Shown here in pieces: positions 11,455 to 22,594 of a stretch of 64,000 bases of DNA. Each line of letters opens with the position of its first letter. Position 1 is the first letter of the stretch. The DNA comes from Ascarosepion bandense (lineage: Eukaryota; Mollusca; Cephalopoda; Sepiida; Sepiidae), in contig JBBBDQ010000224.1 of the NCBI GenBank assembly GCA_037127315.1, positions 7,298,501 through 7,362,500 of the forward strand, given 5' to 3'. The notes under the pieces are model-generated. The model ran no database searches and was not told the DNA's origin. It saw nothing but the letters and a program-made list of their open reading frames with translations. The position numbers and the translations under genes are program-made.

Positions 11455-12215
11455 TAGTGTAGTAAAAGATGACCGTAAATATAACATGGAAATCCTAGGG
11501 TGCATAAAAATATGGAGAGACGCCTTGCAGTCTTAAGACATAGGAAATATGGCAGTGAATTCTGGAGAATTTTCTGAAAGTTGCAGAGACTTGTGATTCT
11601 ACTGACGAATTTTATAAATACATGTAAGCAACGAAAAGTGTTAACGAAAATAGTCACAATAAAGATATTTTGTATACAGAGACATCAGAAATTTCTGGGA
11701 CACATAATGAAGAAAGAATGCTTAGAGGATTTAACACTATCTGGATATCAGTCAGTTGAGTGCCATACGTGATACACGCATGGACGATCATGTCTCGAAA
11801 CAGACATGACTGACTAGGTAGAAAATTGTCCCGCAGTAGGTTGCCATTTCTTTCTGCGGTACACTTGTTAATAAACAAGGTTAATCTGTCCTACTATTTA
11901 ACCCGTAGTTGAAGGGAGAATTGAAGGATTCATACTTTTCTTAAGGGTATTAGCGCATAAGTGAATTCAACGAATTCAATTGGAATTCGAACTCGGTTCT
12001 CCGATTTCTCGTTCCGATCTGATATCTGCTACATCACAACGCATATCTGGATATAGTGATGGTAAAAGAAACAAAAGGAAAAGCAAGTAATTTATTAACG
12101 AACTAGTGTGGATTGATAGCAAATCATTGAAAAAAATGGATGGTTACGTATTATAATTACTTAAAGGAATGAATTTATGGAGACCCATGTTCGCCTATAT
12201 CATGAACTAACTTAG
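11455..12215 (+). pseudogene. RTE-type LINE remnant interrupted by a SINE, copy g
   Basis: The left part (11455-11748) reads VVKDDRKYNMEI, matching the family TEDRKFDTEIRRR, and later KFLGHIMKKECLEDLTLSGY, matching LKFLGHAMRKESLENLILTG. A family-1 SINE then interrupts it. The frame resumes after the second target copy at 12055 with SDGKRNKRKSK, then LKGMNLWRPMFAYIMN, equivalent to TRDTWRAMIAYVLKG at the family C-terminus. Together they cover the C-terminal third with stops and frameshifts. The resumption of homology on the far side of the SINE is direct evidence for the order of insertion. Confidence 0.8.
11749..12043 (-). repeat. tRNA-derived SINE, family 1, copy 2
   Basis: Minus-strand SINE with the same head (TTCGAACTCGG on the plus strand) and tail (CAGTCAGTTGAGTGCCATACG) as copy 1. 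It is flanked by an exact 11-bp duplication, TATCTGGATAT, at 11738-11748 and 12044-12054. That is a target-site duplication from insertion into the LINE fragment. Confidence 0.92.
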
Positions 12216-13144
12216 CACATAAAAAGCAGAATGTAAAACATTTCTACCGCATTCTAAGATTCATATCTTAATAGAAAACCTACCTGTTAGTTTTTCACTA
12301 ATTTTATCCCTCTCTGGGTCACTTTTATATAACATATACCAAATCAGAATCGAGGAGAAGACTCCAAATATACCCTCCTATTTAACCTATATCTGCGGTG
12401 AGAAGAGATGGATTTGCGTGTTTCACAAGCTTATTCGTATATGTTTTTAATTTTCCTATTTTATCTGATACCCCTGTCTGAGGAAAGAGACGGATCTAGT
12501 TGTCAACATCGTTTCTTTGTTTCTAGAGAAATTATTGAAAATTTACGATAGGAAATGAAAATTAACAAGAGACATATCAATAAGTATTTTAGGGTCATTG
12601 AAAATTTTATTGACGTCATTAATATCTGCTGCAAGGGTGAAGCAGAGCAAAGACAAAAATGTTTTTTACTTTTATTTCAAAAGACTGGACGCGCATGCGC
12701 GGAGAGTAAAAGTATTTTAATATTAACGGCAAGAAAAAAGACTGGAGTAAAGTTAAGTGTCGCACAAGTAGAGGAGTCTACATATGTAAAGGATTCAATT
12801 CTATATTTTATAAGATCAGGTTTATGTGTAAGTGACGTTTGACACTTGTAAGAATTTCATGTAACTTACGAGTACATACACATGTATGTTTTCAAGATAA
12901 ATATGTATTCTACCATTTGTAAATCTGTGTGTGTGTGAATGTGTGTCTAAAAATATTTGTTTATTTCTTAGTAGTATCTATTCTAAATGCGATATGAAAA
13001 GGTAAAATGTTTATAAAATCAAATGTTATTCAATATATTTTTACTTATATGTTAACATTCAATACATTTTAACTTGAAAACAAAGGCTAAAAGTTTTTGA
13101 AGTTAACCGAACCGATTCTGCAACAGTCGTTCAGTTAGCCATGA
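12216..13144. other. Unassigned sequence
   Basis: The 95-codon frame at 12555-12842 has no recognisable domain, no signal peptide and no repeat homology within the window, so I do not call it a gene. The rest is AT-rich. Confidence 0.4.
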
Positions 13145-13218
13145 GGAACTAGTTCTATCGAGATTATGTGTTTTATATATATATATATATATAACATAAT
13201 CTCGATAGAACTGGTTCA
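13145..13218. repeat. 24-bp inverted repeat around (TA)n
   Basis: GAACTAGTTCTATCGAGATT at 13146-13165 is repeated inverted, with one mismatch, ending at 13218. A (TA)n loop sits between the arms and the whole would form a strong cruciform. Confidence 0.8.
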
Positions 13219-13233
13219 TGCCATAAACGTAGG

Positions 13234-13235
<2 letters not shown>

Positions 13236-13273
<38 letters not shown>
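13236..13273. repeat. (TA)n microsatellite
   Basis: About 19 TA units. Confidence 0.97.
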
Positions 13274-13276
<3 letters not shown>

Positions 13277-13371
13277 CAGCTCTGTTCATATATTGGGCTC
13301 TGTTTTATTAACACATGAATAATAATAGTATATGTAGGTGCACCATCAGATGTACATTAATTAATTTACGT

Positions 13372-13373
<2 letters not shown>

Positions 13374-13417
<44 letters not shown>
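13374..13417. repeat. (TA)n microsatellite
   Basis: About 21 TA units. Confidence 0.97.
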
Positions 13418-13420
<3 letters not shown>

Positions 13421-13675
13421 CGGACATTGAGGTCACAACCTAACGGTGACAGTCTGTTTCATGTTTGAAGGCAATGTTTAGGCCACGTGGTTTTTTTTTC
13501 AGCTCTGCTATTTATATATATTGGTCAATGGGGCTTTATGGGTTGAATGCAGATAATAAAGAAAAATATACATTCGAGCCACTAAGGAATTCTGAAAACA
13601 GAAGCTACGCAAAGAAAACATCTTTCACAATCCGTAAATAAGAGAACAGCACAATGCTTTCTAAACATACTTTCT
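13418..13675. other. Unassigned sequence
   Basis: Nothing recognised. Confidence 0.4.
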
Positions 13676-13888
13676 TTATGCCATATGTTCCTTCAGGACG
13701 TAGACGATCATGGACTTCCACTTGCCCTATCACCATTTTTCTCCCTGGTATTTTTCCAAAACCCGCTCCGCTATCAATCTATTCGAGCCTATCAGTTATG
13801 TCACGCACTGCTTTCCCCTGTATATCTTTTACTCTATCCGTTCTATTAGTATTAGTCTCAATAGTCTCAAAACCCTCTTTTCTCATTC
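13676..13888 (-). pseudogene. RTE-type LINE 3' end, stacked copy c1
   Basis: The minus strand reads MRKEGFETIETNTNRTDRVK, equivalent to MRKESLENLILTGQIEGRRD of neighbouring copies, then the terminus GTCCATGATCGTCTACGTCC. It is strongly diverged. Its 5' edge meets the (GAA)n tail of the next copy. Confidence 0.7.
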
Positions 13889-14318
13889 TTCTTCTTCTTC
13901 TTCTATGTGCCCTGTCCCTTCAGGACGTAGGCAATCATGGCTCTCCACGTATCCCTTGTGGCTCTTAGTAGCTTTGCTCCTGTTGCTCCTGGCAACCCCC
14001 GTTCCGTCATCCACCTGATCAGTCCCTGCAAATATGTTATCCGCTGCCTTCCTCTGTCTCTCCTTCCTTCTATCTGACCAGTCAGTATCAGGTTCTCCAG
14101 GCTCTCCTTCCTCATTGCATGTCCCAGGAACTTCAGTTGTCTCTTCCTGATGCTCAGCATCAACTTCCTTTTTGTTGCCATTCTTTCCAACAGCTCGTCG
14201 TTGCTTGTATGCTCAGTCCACGATATCCGTAGCATCCTTCTGTAGAACCACATTTCGGCCGCTTCCAGTTTTGTCCTCATTTTCGATGATATTGTCCAGC
14301 ATTCAATGGGATACGTAA
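13889..14318 (-). pseudogene. RTE-type LINE C-terminal domain, stacked copy c2
   Basis: About 140 codons remain open (minus strand, 14343 to 13906). The sequence shows CWTISSKMRTKLEAAEMWFY, LRISWTEHTSNDEL, LKFLGHAMRKESLENLILTG and TRDTWRAMIAYVLKGQGT. This is the post-RT C-terminal region of the LINE. It ends in a short (GAA)n tail (CTT repeat on plus, 13885-13899), in line with RTE elements that finish in short tandem repeats rather than poly-A. It is 5'-truncated just upstream of the CWTISS block. The frame is intact but lacks the endonuclease and RT. Confidence 0.88.
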
Positions 14319-14367
14319 TGAGAAAAGAAACAAAATGCAACATTTCTTTCTCATTACGTATCCCATT
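14305..14367. repeat. 21-bp perfect inverted repeat at LINE-LINE junction
   Basis: AATGGGATACGTAATGAGAA begins at 14305; its exact complement ends at 14367 (arms 14305-14325 and 14347-14367, 21-nt spacer). It sits exactly between stacked copies c2 and c3. Confidence 0.9.
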
Positions 14368-14738
14368 ACGTAACCAGAAAGCTAAACTCTTTCTTCTTTA
14401 TGTTAAATAAAAGATTCTTTTTCGTTTGCATCGTCTCCGAAACCTTGTCGTTGCTCACAAGTTAGTTCCATGGTATCCTTAGCATTCTTCTGTATAATCA
14501 TATTTCTGTTGTTTCGAGTCTCTTTCTCACCTTTGAGGAGATCATCCAGCTTTCGCTGCCATATAGGACATATATCACATAACAGTCCAGTATTCTTTTC
14601 TTTGTTTCCAACGAAATATCCGTGTCTCTCAATGCTCTGCTTAGCTTCTGAAATTCGTCCTCATCCGTACTAATGCGTTTTCGAATATCAGCGTCACACT
14701 TTCTATCCCCTATCAGATATGTAGCATTAAATACAAAT
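14368..14738 (-). pseudogene. RTE-type LINE segment, stacked copy c3
   Basis: The minus strand reads GDRKCDADIRKRIS, then FQKLSRALRDTDISLETKKR, then LDCYVIYVLYGSE, LETTEIWLYRRMLRIPW and SNDKVSETMQTKKNL through frame changes. These correspond in order to the family blocks DRKFDTEIRRR, RNRTISLETRKR, LDCYV..., LEATEMWFYRRMLRISW. It is truncated at both ends and overlaps c2 in family coordinates, so it is a separate copy. Confidence 0.82.
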
Positions 14739-15100
14739 ACAAAAAAATCATGTAAAATAAGGAAAACGACACCAACCTACAACAATAGACCTAAAACCTG
14801 TAAGCAACACTATAAAAATAACCGCATTTGGATTCACAATTCTTCCTGCTCAATAACCTCTAGAATAATTCGAAACATAACCTCCATCGTCTACACAATA
14901 ACCGTTAAACGAATACATAGATCTTGCTACACATAATGCGTCATTTCTTTGTCAGCATATATAGTTTAATCAAAAAAAGCGCACATGGCGTTCAAGCATG
15001 AAACGCACTGTCGCTACTGAATGGCTGTTGGTATCCACATCTTTACGTTCTTATTCTGATATTGAGCACTCGTACCCAAAAATATAGCCTAACTTAAAAC
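14739..15100. other. Unassigned sequence
   Basis: No feature recognised. Confidence 0.4.
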
Positions 15101-15160
<60 letters not shown>

Positions 15161-15190
15161 ACAAAGGCTTTATACATGAGAGAGAGAGAA
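15101..15190. repeat. (TA)n-(GA)n microsatellite
   Basis: TA units to 15127, GA units to 15157, and a second short GA run at 15178-15190. Confidence 0.95.
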
Positions 15191-16217
15191 AATAGCAAAA
15201 AATTTATAACCAGAGCAAATCAAAATAGGAAGGATATAAACAGAGATAGATCTAAAGGTATATATTCTGACCTCCTTATTACTTCGAAATTTGAGTGATG
15301 GCGCTACAACTGAAATGGATATCACATGTAACTCGAAAAGAAAATAATAACAAAATGAATATGTTGACATTCTACATTACATAAAATAAAAGGTTAGAAA
15401 GGACCCCTCTCTACAGTACTGGAAAAAGCGACAACAACTTCTGAACTCGAGAAAACGATTTTCCTGAAAAATTGTTTTAAGAGAACAATTTTATAGATTT
15501 TTATTAACAGTAGCTCAAGCTGCTCGGTCAATGAATGCCGAATGTTTCCTTATAAGGAAACACCTTAAATTGCAATTATCTATTGAGGTCATTTGCATGC
15601 TGTGTTGTATACAATACAACATGTGGTTAGCTGGGAACAAAGAAGTTCCACAAAAGAGAAAGTAATCATGACTTGTGTGTAAGACCTGTGGGTAAAGTGA
15701 GAAGAAAGAAAGAGAAGATGTCTGCGCCATTTCCTTTCATACTGCTTTTTGGCAAAGCAATCTTGTGTTCACTAAAAGAAATTCCCCTTTCAGTGTATTT
15801 TCATAAAATTAGAAGACTGATTAAAGTTTTACCCAATAATAATGACTTTAAAGAAACTAAGTTTACTTTTGCAATTTCTTTTAGAATTCTATCAATTATT
15901 AAAATAAAATGTGGGCATTCTACGTGAATCTATTTCTTTAGTGATTTAAAAGATTTTACTGATGCTATATGTGCAACTTGCATTTCTCTAGTGTCATTTT
16001 GACAGAGTAAAATATCATGTGGTCATTATGTTTATACAAAAAACGAATCAACAAAAATGTTAAGGTATGTGTGAACTGTACCAGTCTGGAATTATGAAAT
16101 AAACAACCACAGATTTAAATTTTTTAATAAATAAAACAAACAAATTCCTAACTGCATTGAGAGGACAAGAAAATTGAGTCAGATATTTTTAACTCAACTG
16201 CAGTTCTTTATTTTTTA
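15191..16217. other. Unassigned sequence
   Basis: About 1 kb without a credible coding frame or repeat. Confidence 0.4.
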
Positions 16218-16512
16218 TACCATATCATTTCAGGGTGTAGAAGCTCATGACTCTCTACTTCTGTTTTCTGTGAATTTTCGTGGCTTCTTGGGAAAGAGGG
16301 GAGTTGTTTTCTTTTGTCTTCTTTCTGGATTTGAATTCAGATTGTTACCTTAGGCTTGAGAGTAAATTTACTCGTAGCTGGGATGACGAGATAGATTGAT
16401 GCTTTTCAAAAACTTATCAGAGCGAAAGTTAGCGCAGTAGATTAAACTGGAATTTGAACTTGGCTCAGCTAATTCCACTATCCGTGCCGACATCCATTAC
16501 ACTTCACACAGT
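16218..16512 (-). repeat. Family-1-like SINE with RTE-like 3' tail
   Basis: On the minus strand the head reads GTAATGGATGTCGGCACGGA and GCCAAGTTCAAATTCC, a degenerate version of the family-1 tRNA-like head. The 3' 75 bp differ from other family-1 copies and instead read AGCCACGAAAATTC...GAGAGTCATGAGCTTCTACA CCCTGAAATG. This follows the RTE LINE terminus AGCCACAAATGAC...GAGAGCCATGATCGCAACG TTCTGAAGGG at 2573-2627. A tail shared with a LINE is how many SINEs recruit reverse transcriptase. The alternative is a SINE that inserted next to a LINE end. Confidence 0.55.
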
Positions 16513-16799
16513 CGAATACGATATTAAAAAATTAGAATAAAAGATGTAGAAGTTCTGAAAAGCGTACTCTTGAGTATTTAATATGTTTATAAATAAGTTT
16601 CTTTTTTTAATATTCCTATGTTTCGTCACATCACATTCAGAAGGGAATTGATGTTTCGTACATCTTCCTATTCCTTTGATATTCTGAGCATTATCTGAAC
16701 ATGGAAATATCTTAATTCTGATTTTCCTTGGTTATTTAGCACACATGTTACGTGCTGCCAGTTTCTCAGATATATTATAGACTATTCTGTGGCGGCTGC
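16513..16799. other. Unassigned sequence
   Basis: Nothing recognised. Confidence 0.4.
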
Positions 16800-17310
16800 G
16801 AGGAAAGACTGAAGAGAAAAAGTAAGAGTTTAGTAAGACAAGAGAAAAGAGAAAAAGAGAAGACAAATAAGAAAATAAAAGGAAAAGAAATGAAAAAGAA
16901 AGGAAAAAGTAAAGAGAAACAGAAAAAATAAATAACAAGAAATAAGTGAAGAGAAAAATGAAGTAAAACAAGAAAAAAAGAAACAAGAAAAGAGAGAAAC
17001 AAGAAAAGAAGACAAAAGAAAATAAAGTAAAAAAAGAAATAACAGAGAAAATATAGAAAAAGAAAGGACAAAAAAGAGAAATAAAAGACAAAAGAAAAAG
17101 TAAAAAGAAAAAAAGAAAAATAAGTAACAATAAAAAGTAAAGAGAAAAATAAAGAGAAACAAAAAAGAAATTAACAAGAAAACAAAGAAACAAAAAAGAG
17201 TGAAACAAGAAAAGAGAAAAACAAGAAAGTGATAAACAACAGAGACAAAAGAGAATTGAGTGAAAAAAAGACATGACATTATAAAAGAGAAAAGTAAACA
17301 AAGAAAGACC
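16800..17310. repeat. A-rich polypurine tract
   Basis: About 510 bp of AAGAGAAAAAGAAA-type sequence with almost no pyrimidine on the plus strand. Three overlapping long minus-strand frames of Phe, Leu and Ser are artefacts of composition. Confidence 0.9.
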
Positions 17311-18529
17311 ATATAATAACGCTGTATGCGTTAAGTGTCTGCTTTAGTGAAAAGATTCAAAATTGTCAATGTTTTCTACATGGAAAAATCTTGTCAATGT
17401 TTCATGTTCTTATTTACACCCTATTACTTCTTTAAAAATTGACTGCATTACTCCTTAAGATTGTAATTGCAATATTTTACTAAAGTTGTTAAGTTCCAAT
17501 ATCTTACAATGCAATAAAGATCTTTCTTCGGGTATTCTATATCAAGAGACTTAAATAAGTCATATTTATTCATTAACTTAAGAATTATAATTTATCAAGA
17601 ATTTCAAATGGGAAGGTTCTGAAATTTTTACGGCCATTAGTAGTGTTAATTAATATCTCTAATATAGAGAAGAAATCCTAAATAAGGTAAAGTTGCTTTC
17701 TACAGTCTATGATGTTATCCTTTATAAATGTCGAATCTCATTAAATTAACATGAGAATACATCGAGTTAGAAAATGTTTAACTAGCGTCTATAAGTACAA
17801 TCAAAATATAATTTATTAGCACAATAATAGCACAATATTCGCAAAATCACAAATCTTAAAACTACAGCCATATAAATGCCAGGAAAATATTATAAGCACA
17901 TGCAAATTTATTATAATTAATCAAAAGCGTTGGCATAATTGTTAATGATGGTGATGTAAATGTAGTCGACGAAAGGAGTGTAAATTCCGTCCGTTAAATT
18001 ATTTTTTGTTTACTCCAGATATGGGCAAGGCCTCAATCTAATTCTTCTCTCATCATTCAATGGATAAAATAATAGCACAAAATGGACATTTTAGCTTTGT
18101 CAGAAACAACAACTTTAAATTCAAAGCCGTGCCTGAGAAGGAATATGTATCATCGGCATATCTTGCATTAGGCATATTCATTATCTCAACGAACTTAAAA
18201 GGCTTTACGAGATATTTCCCTCTAAATATTAAGCAAATGTTGTTCTAAGAAAATCAGGAAAACAATTGATTAATGTGTTTTTTTACCAACTGTAAATAAC
18301 CTTTTGGATTACATATTGCATAGAAACTTTCTAATCCTTCAAAAGCTGCAGGCGACTACAAAAACGAGGTATGAAATTGTTTAATTTTAATCGAAATATC
18401 TCAGAAAATGTATTAAATTACATGCCGTTTAAGAATTTTTATGCCCAAGAGGTTGTTGAACGTCGTGAAAGAATCTTTATAGACAGGTCAGCTTCTTGAT
18501 TAGTTTCAGGTAATGATAAAAAAAAGCTT
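17311..18529. other. Unassigned AT-rich sequence
   Basis: No credible gene or element seen in about 1.2 kb. Confidence 0.4.
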
Positions 18530-18870
18530 TGAAAAATTAAATGGGACAGATGTCGGGAGATCATGAAAGAAAGCAACAGAGAAAACAAGCAAAAGAAAAT
18601 TTGTGTTCATAAAAAAGAAAGCAGGAATTGTATTAAGTGAAAGAAAGCCAGTGAAAATGAGACAAAAAAAAACAATGAAATAGAAAGAGAGAATAGGAAG
18701 AGATTGAGTAAAAGAGAAAATACGAAGAGAGGGGGAAAGAGAGAATAAGAAAAGATGGAGGGAAAATGGGGTAAAAAGACAAGGAAGGAACAAAAAAGAC
18801 ACAGTGAGAATGAACAAAATATGATACGTTGAGAAAGAATCAAAAGAAATTCACGGTGGGAAGATAAAAG
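18530..18870. repeat. Purine-rich low-complexity tract
   Basis: Irregular A/G-rich sequence (GAAAGAGAGAATAGGAAGAG type), less uniform than the tract at 16800. Confidence 0.75.
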
Positions 18871-19547
18871 AAAAAACTTTCAGAAAATCAATCGAATGAG
18901 CGAATCTGCAAATAAACAAGCCTTATTGGTTCTAAAAAATTTATTACAACCCAGAATAAAATCAAATGATTTGAACAAAATATCCAGAACGCGATAGATA
19001 GACGACAAAAATGAACGACCAATCGAATGAGTTGTGGCCGAATTGCGTTGCTAAGCGACTGAAAGGCTGAGAGATGACGATCCAAAACACCAAAGGCAGA
19101 AAGATTTTGCAATGATCAAGGACGATGACATACCATCGACAAAACAACTACTCTTGATGCCATTGCTGTCACAATCACTCCGTTCTTTTGTTTTTTGTAA
19201 GGAGCCTCATTTTTAGCCAATCACAAGGACTTTCTTAAAAGCAGACTTACAGACAAAAGATGTGGTAAACTACTTAAAAGCATTTTTATTACTGCAAAGT
19301 GCCTTTGTTAGTTTGAAGTAATAAAATGTATATATCTAGGTCATGGCCAAATTTATAATTTCTGTTTAATTTTATAAGTATCAACAAAAAATAAGATATA
19401 TCAGATACAAAGTATTGTCTGAAAATGTTGAAGGCTAAAATAGATTCTGTATGTTTGGGTTGAAAGCAGAAAGAAGTCCGATTTCAGATAAAAATGTCAA
19501 CAATTTAAAGTGCCAATCAGTTTTTTTAGATTTGCAAAATACAAAGA
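18871..19547. other. Unassigned sequence
   Basis: No feature recognised. Confidence 0.4.
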
Positions 19548-19870
19548 AAGATGTGCAAATGTAATCGAACCTGACTTGGCATCTCGACTTCAGTCACATT
19601 CTCAACGACATGATTTGGCTTCCCTCTGTCTTTTCTACAAATATTTCCATGACAACAGCTCTGACGAGCTTTTTTTCCCCTGGTACTCCGACCACACAAA
19701 TTTACGCGTGCTATTAGATTAGCATCTATGTCCAACCTTTTTACCATTGAAATAGTTAAATATAACACCCTCTTCTACTCTGACAGTTTCTTTTCTTTCA
19801 CTTCAAACCTGTGGAACTGCAAATTTAGTATCAGATATTATGCTTGACCTTAAAATTTACTTTTTTGATT
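19548..19870 (+). pseudogene. Jockey/CR1-type LINE C-terminal remnant
   Basis: The frame from 19510 contains SRLQSHSQRHDLASLCLFYK followed by YFHDNSSDELFF. This is the post-RT pattern of jockey/CR1-type ORF2 proteins, in which L..R...ASL.LFY.Y..G.CS.EL is typical. A frame change then brings FYSDSFFSFTSNLWNC, equivalent to the terminal SF..R...LWNSLP block. Only the last ~100 codons remain. The copy at 32430-34690 carries a similar block (HRRDMATSSLL...YYHGKCFDEI), so both belong to related families. Confidence 0.7.
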
Positions 19871-20198
19871 TTTTAAGACACTTTCATAAACAAGGACACA
19901 TAGCCACACTTTCTCGTCGTCATTTCCTTCCTTACCATCGTTTCCTCTTATTCATCTATCTTATCTATGACAGAGTAAGAATTGTTTATTTTTAAAGTAA
20001 TATTTATTTTAAAAATGATCAAACATTAGTATTGTTTTTGGAATTGCATCTTGGTTGGGACGATAAATATACAGGGCCCCCATCGAATTTACAAGTTGAT
20101 AAAAGTACTTTAAAGTTTAATAGGGCAAAATAGACGCTGATTCTCACTATTGCGCATAACACTGATGTTACACTGGTTAATAATTTCGAGTTATTTTA
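19871..20198. other. Unassigned sequence
   Basis: Nothing recognised. Confidence 0.4.
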
Positions 20199-20222
20199 AC
20201 ACACACACACACACACACATAG

Positions 20223-20286
<64 letters not shown>

Positions 20287-20366
20287 CGTTTTTACATCTC
20301 TTTCTCTCTTCCTCTATCTCTCTCTTTTTCTCTCTATAGATAGATAGATAGATAGGTAGATAGATT
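20199..20366. repeat. (CA)n-(TA)n, pyrimidine and (GATA)n cluster
   Basis: CA and TA tracts at 20199-20283, CT-rich sequence at 20296-20335, then about seven GATA units to 20366. Confidence 0.95.
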
Positions 20367-21297
20367 TAAAAACGCTGAAAAGCATTCTTCTTTCTTAAAG
20401 ATCATTTCGACCAACGTCGTTAAATATTAATTGAACAAGAAAATACAAGAAGGAGAAAAAAGGAACCATGACTAAAATACAAATTTATTAATAAAAGACA
20501 GAGGACGAACAAAATGCTTTTCCTGTCTGCATAGAAACGGTTGATGTCACTTAATGTAAACCGCTTCTCAAAGACGCAAATGCTGAGCAAACTGAGCTCT
20601 GCAAAAAAACTGGGAATGAATCGTTCCTATATCCTGCTACACAATTTGGATTATCTAATAGGTGTTGACAAATAACCGAAGCATTAACATACTGCGATTA
20701 AAAGTACCCTGTCTTATATTCGCACGAACATTTTTCCTGTTCTCGTTCGCAAATAAGTCTGACGTGGCTCACTGTAGCCTTGCACAATCACATAGGGTCT
20801 AGATTTCAGCAATTCATAATAAGCATTGCCCTTGAATCCATTGAATAAAATAAGTTTTTTCTTGCAGTAGATGTAATTTAGGTTAGAATAGCGATAACTG
20901 TACTGCATTTAATCAAAGGTTTGCAAAGTTTAGAATCATAGAATAAATTACATTTTTTCCGAAAGGAGTTTCCTATGTGAAATACAAAGAGAAAGATAAA
21001 ACAACAATGAAGTTAATTTATGTATACTGCATCCATTTTCATAATTTATGATTTTGTCCCTAGGTATGTAGAAAAAATTATTATACATGCAATATAAATA
21101 AATGTGTGTGTTAGACCTAAAATACTAAATTTTAGTCGGCTTGTACTTGACTGTAAAGTTAAATTTTGCAACTTGTGCAAATGTTGTTTACGAAAATATG
21201 AAATTTAAACTTTCCATCTGTAAACTAAACTTCACTGATACGCCTCATCATTTTGGATATTTATTCGTTATGATTTGCGCGTAAGTAATAGAACGAT
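20367..21297. other. Unassigned sequence
   Basis: No feature recognised. Confidence 0.4.
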
Positions 21298-21365
21298 TTT
21301 AGCTGGAATTCGAACACGGCCCTCCGCTTTATCGTTCAGAATCGATATCAAGTGAGCCAGAACCT
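21298..21365 (-). repeat. SINE family-1 head fragment
   Basis: Minus strand has GATATCGATTCTGAACGA and GCCGTGTTCGAATTCCAGC, the tRNA-like head of family 1. The body and tail are absent or too diverged to follow. Confidence 0.6.
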
Positions 21366-21820
21366 TAACATTTCAACTTATACATATATCCACACCAGTT
21401 TATTTAATTTAATTCATATGTACTACATGTAGAAACCCTGCATTGAAGCTTGTCATTTGGTACAAGAAAAATTATTCAAAAATTATTTGCCTCAACCTTT
21501 TTTCCATTTAAAAATGATTGAGTGGAATGTGTACTTTAATGAGATAATCTACTTTTAAACGGTGCCGCTTAGTCCTGTCAGTAAAAACTTGTGCATCTAT
21601 GTGCTGGGCTTAAAAGCCTGAATATGCAGCGGAGGAAGTTAGCAATGAGTGTTTCTTCTTTTTACCCCCGTCCATGACATTTTGCTCTCTTTAATTATAA
21701 ATCACCGTTTGATAGCAGCTCGACTACTATGAGCAATGAAGCCGTGGCGAAAGAAGAAAACATCGAACAATTTAGTTCTTCAATTAAACTTTGCCCTTTC
21801 GCCTCAACTTTCAATAAATA
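21366..21820. other. Unassigned sequence
   Basis: Nothing recognised. Confidence 0.4.

Positions 21821-21896
<76 letters not shown>
21821..21896. repeat. (CA)n-(TA)n-(GA)n microsatellite
   Basis: Compound dinucleotide tract. Confidence 0.97.
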
Positions 21897-22018
21897 TTGT
21901 AGAAGTAATAAATTATTGGGCGACTGTGAAACCTTCCCAAAAATATCTGCTGCTCTGAATTATCGTCATATGGTCAGATCTTCGGAAGTTCATAAGATGG
22001 AGAATTTGTCACAGATAT

Positions 22019-22020
<2 letters not shown>

Positions 22021-22060
<40 letters not shown>
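22021..22060. repeat. (TA)n microsatellite
   Basis: About 20 TA units. Confidence 0.97.
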
Positions 22061-22062
<2 letters not shown>

Positions 22063-22594
22063 TGCAATAGAAAAATTATCGGTTCAATTGCATAAAAATG
22101 AAAATAACACTGACATCTCACTTTAGCAGATATTTTTAGCAGAATTACACAAATTAATCTAAAAATACTAAAGAGTAAATCTACTTCATAAAATCAGCAT
22201 TGGCTTTAAGCACGGTTTCCAGATGACTTCGTTATCTCCTGTATATCTTCTAGACGTTCTCCTTGTTTAACTTGGTGAATGCTGCCAAAATCCTTGCTTT
22301 CAGGTTACTCAATTTCTTGCACTAGGACTCTGCACCATGCAACACAAGCAGGAGAACCCAGTCATGGCTGCCAGACAATTTATGTTACTCCTCCTTGCAT
22401 CTTGGTCGGCTAATGCCCCTGACTGAAACACGCTTTTATGTGTGGTGCGTAGTTGAGCAAAATCTAATGAACACATCTCAAAATACCGTACAGCTCCTGT
22501 AACGATATCATTTGCAACGTATTCTGGGTATTTCTCCCTCTGATCACTCACCATAGGATAGCTTTTGCCGTTGATTTGTTGCGCAAACTACCGA
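22061..22594. other. Unassigned sequence upstream of a transposase fragment
   Basis: It may belong to the adjoining DNA transposon, but no transposase motif could be read in it. The minus-strand 81-codon frame (22309-22554) is not recognised. Confidence 0.35.

Noticed and set aside
12555..12842. 95-codon plus-strand frame
   Set aside because: No recognisable domain, no repeat partner and AT-rich codons; open length is within chance expectation for 64 kb.
16732..17312. 160-189 codon minus-strand frames resembling membrane proteins
   Set aside because: Phe/Leu/Ser-only composition in three overlapping frames comes from the A-rich purine tract.
22309..22554. 81-codon minus-strand frame near the Tc1/mariner fragment
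   Set aside because: No transposase motif, opposite strand to the recognisable fragment, no family recognised.
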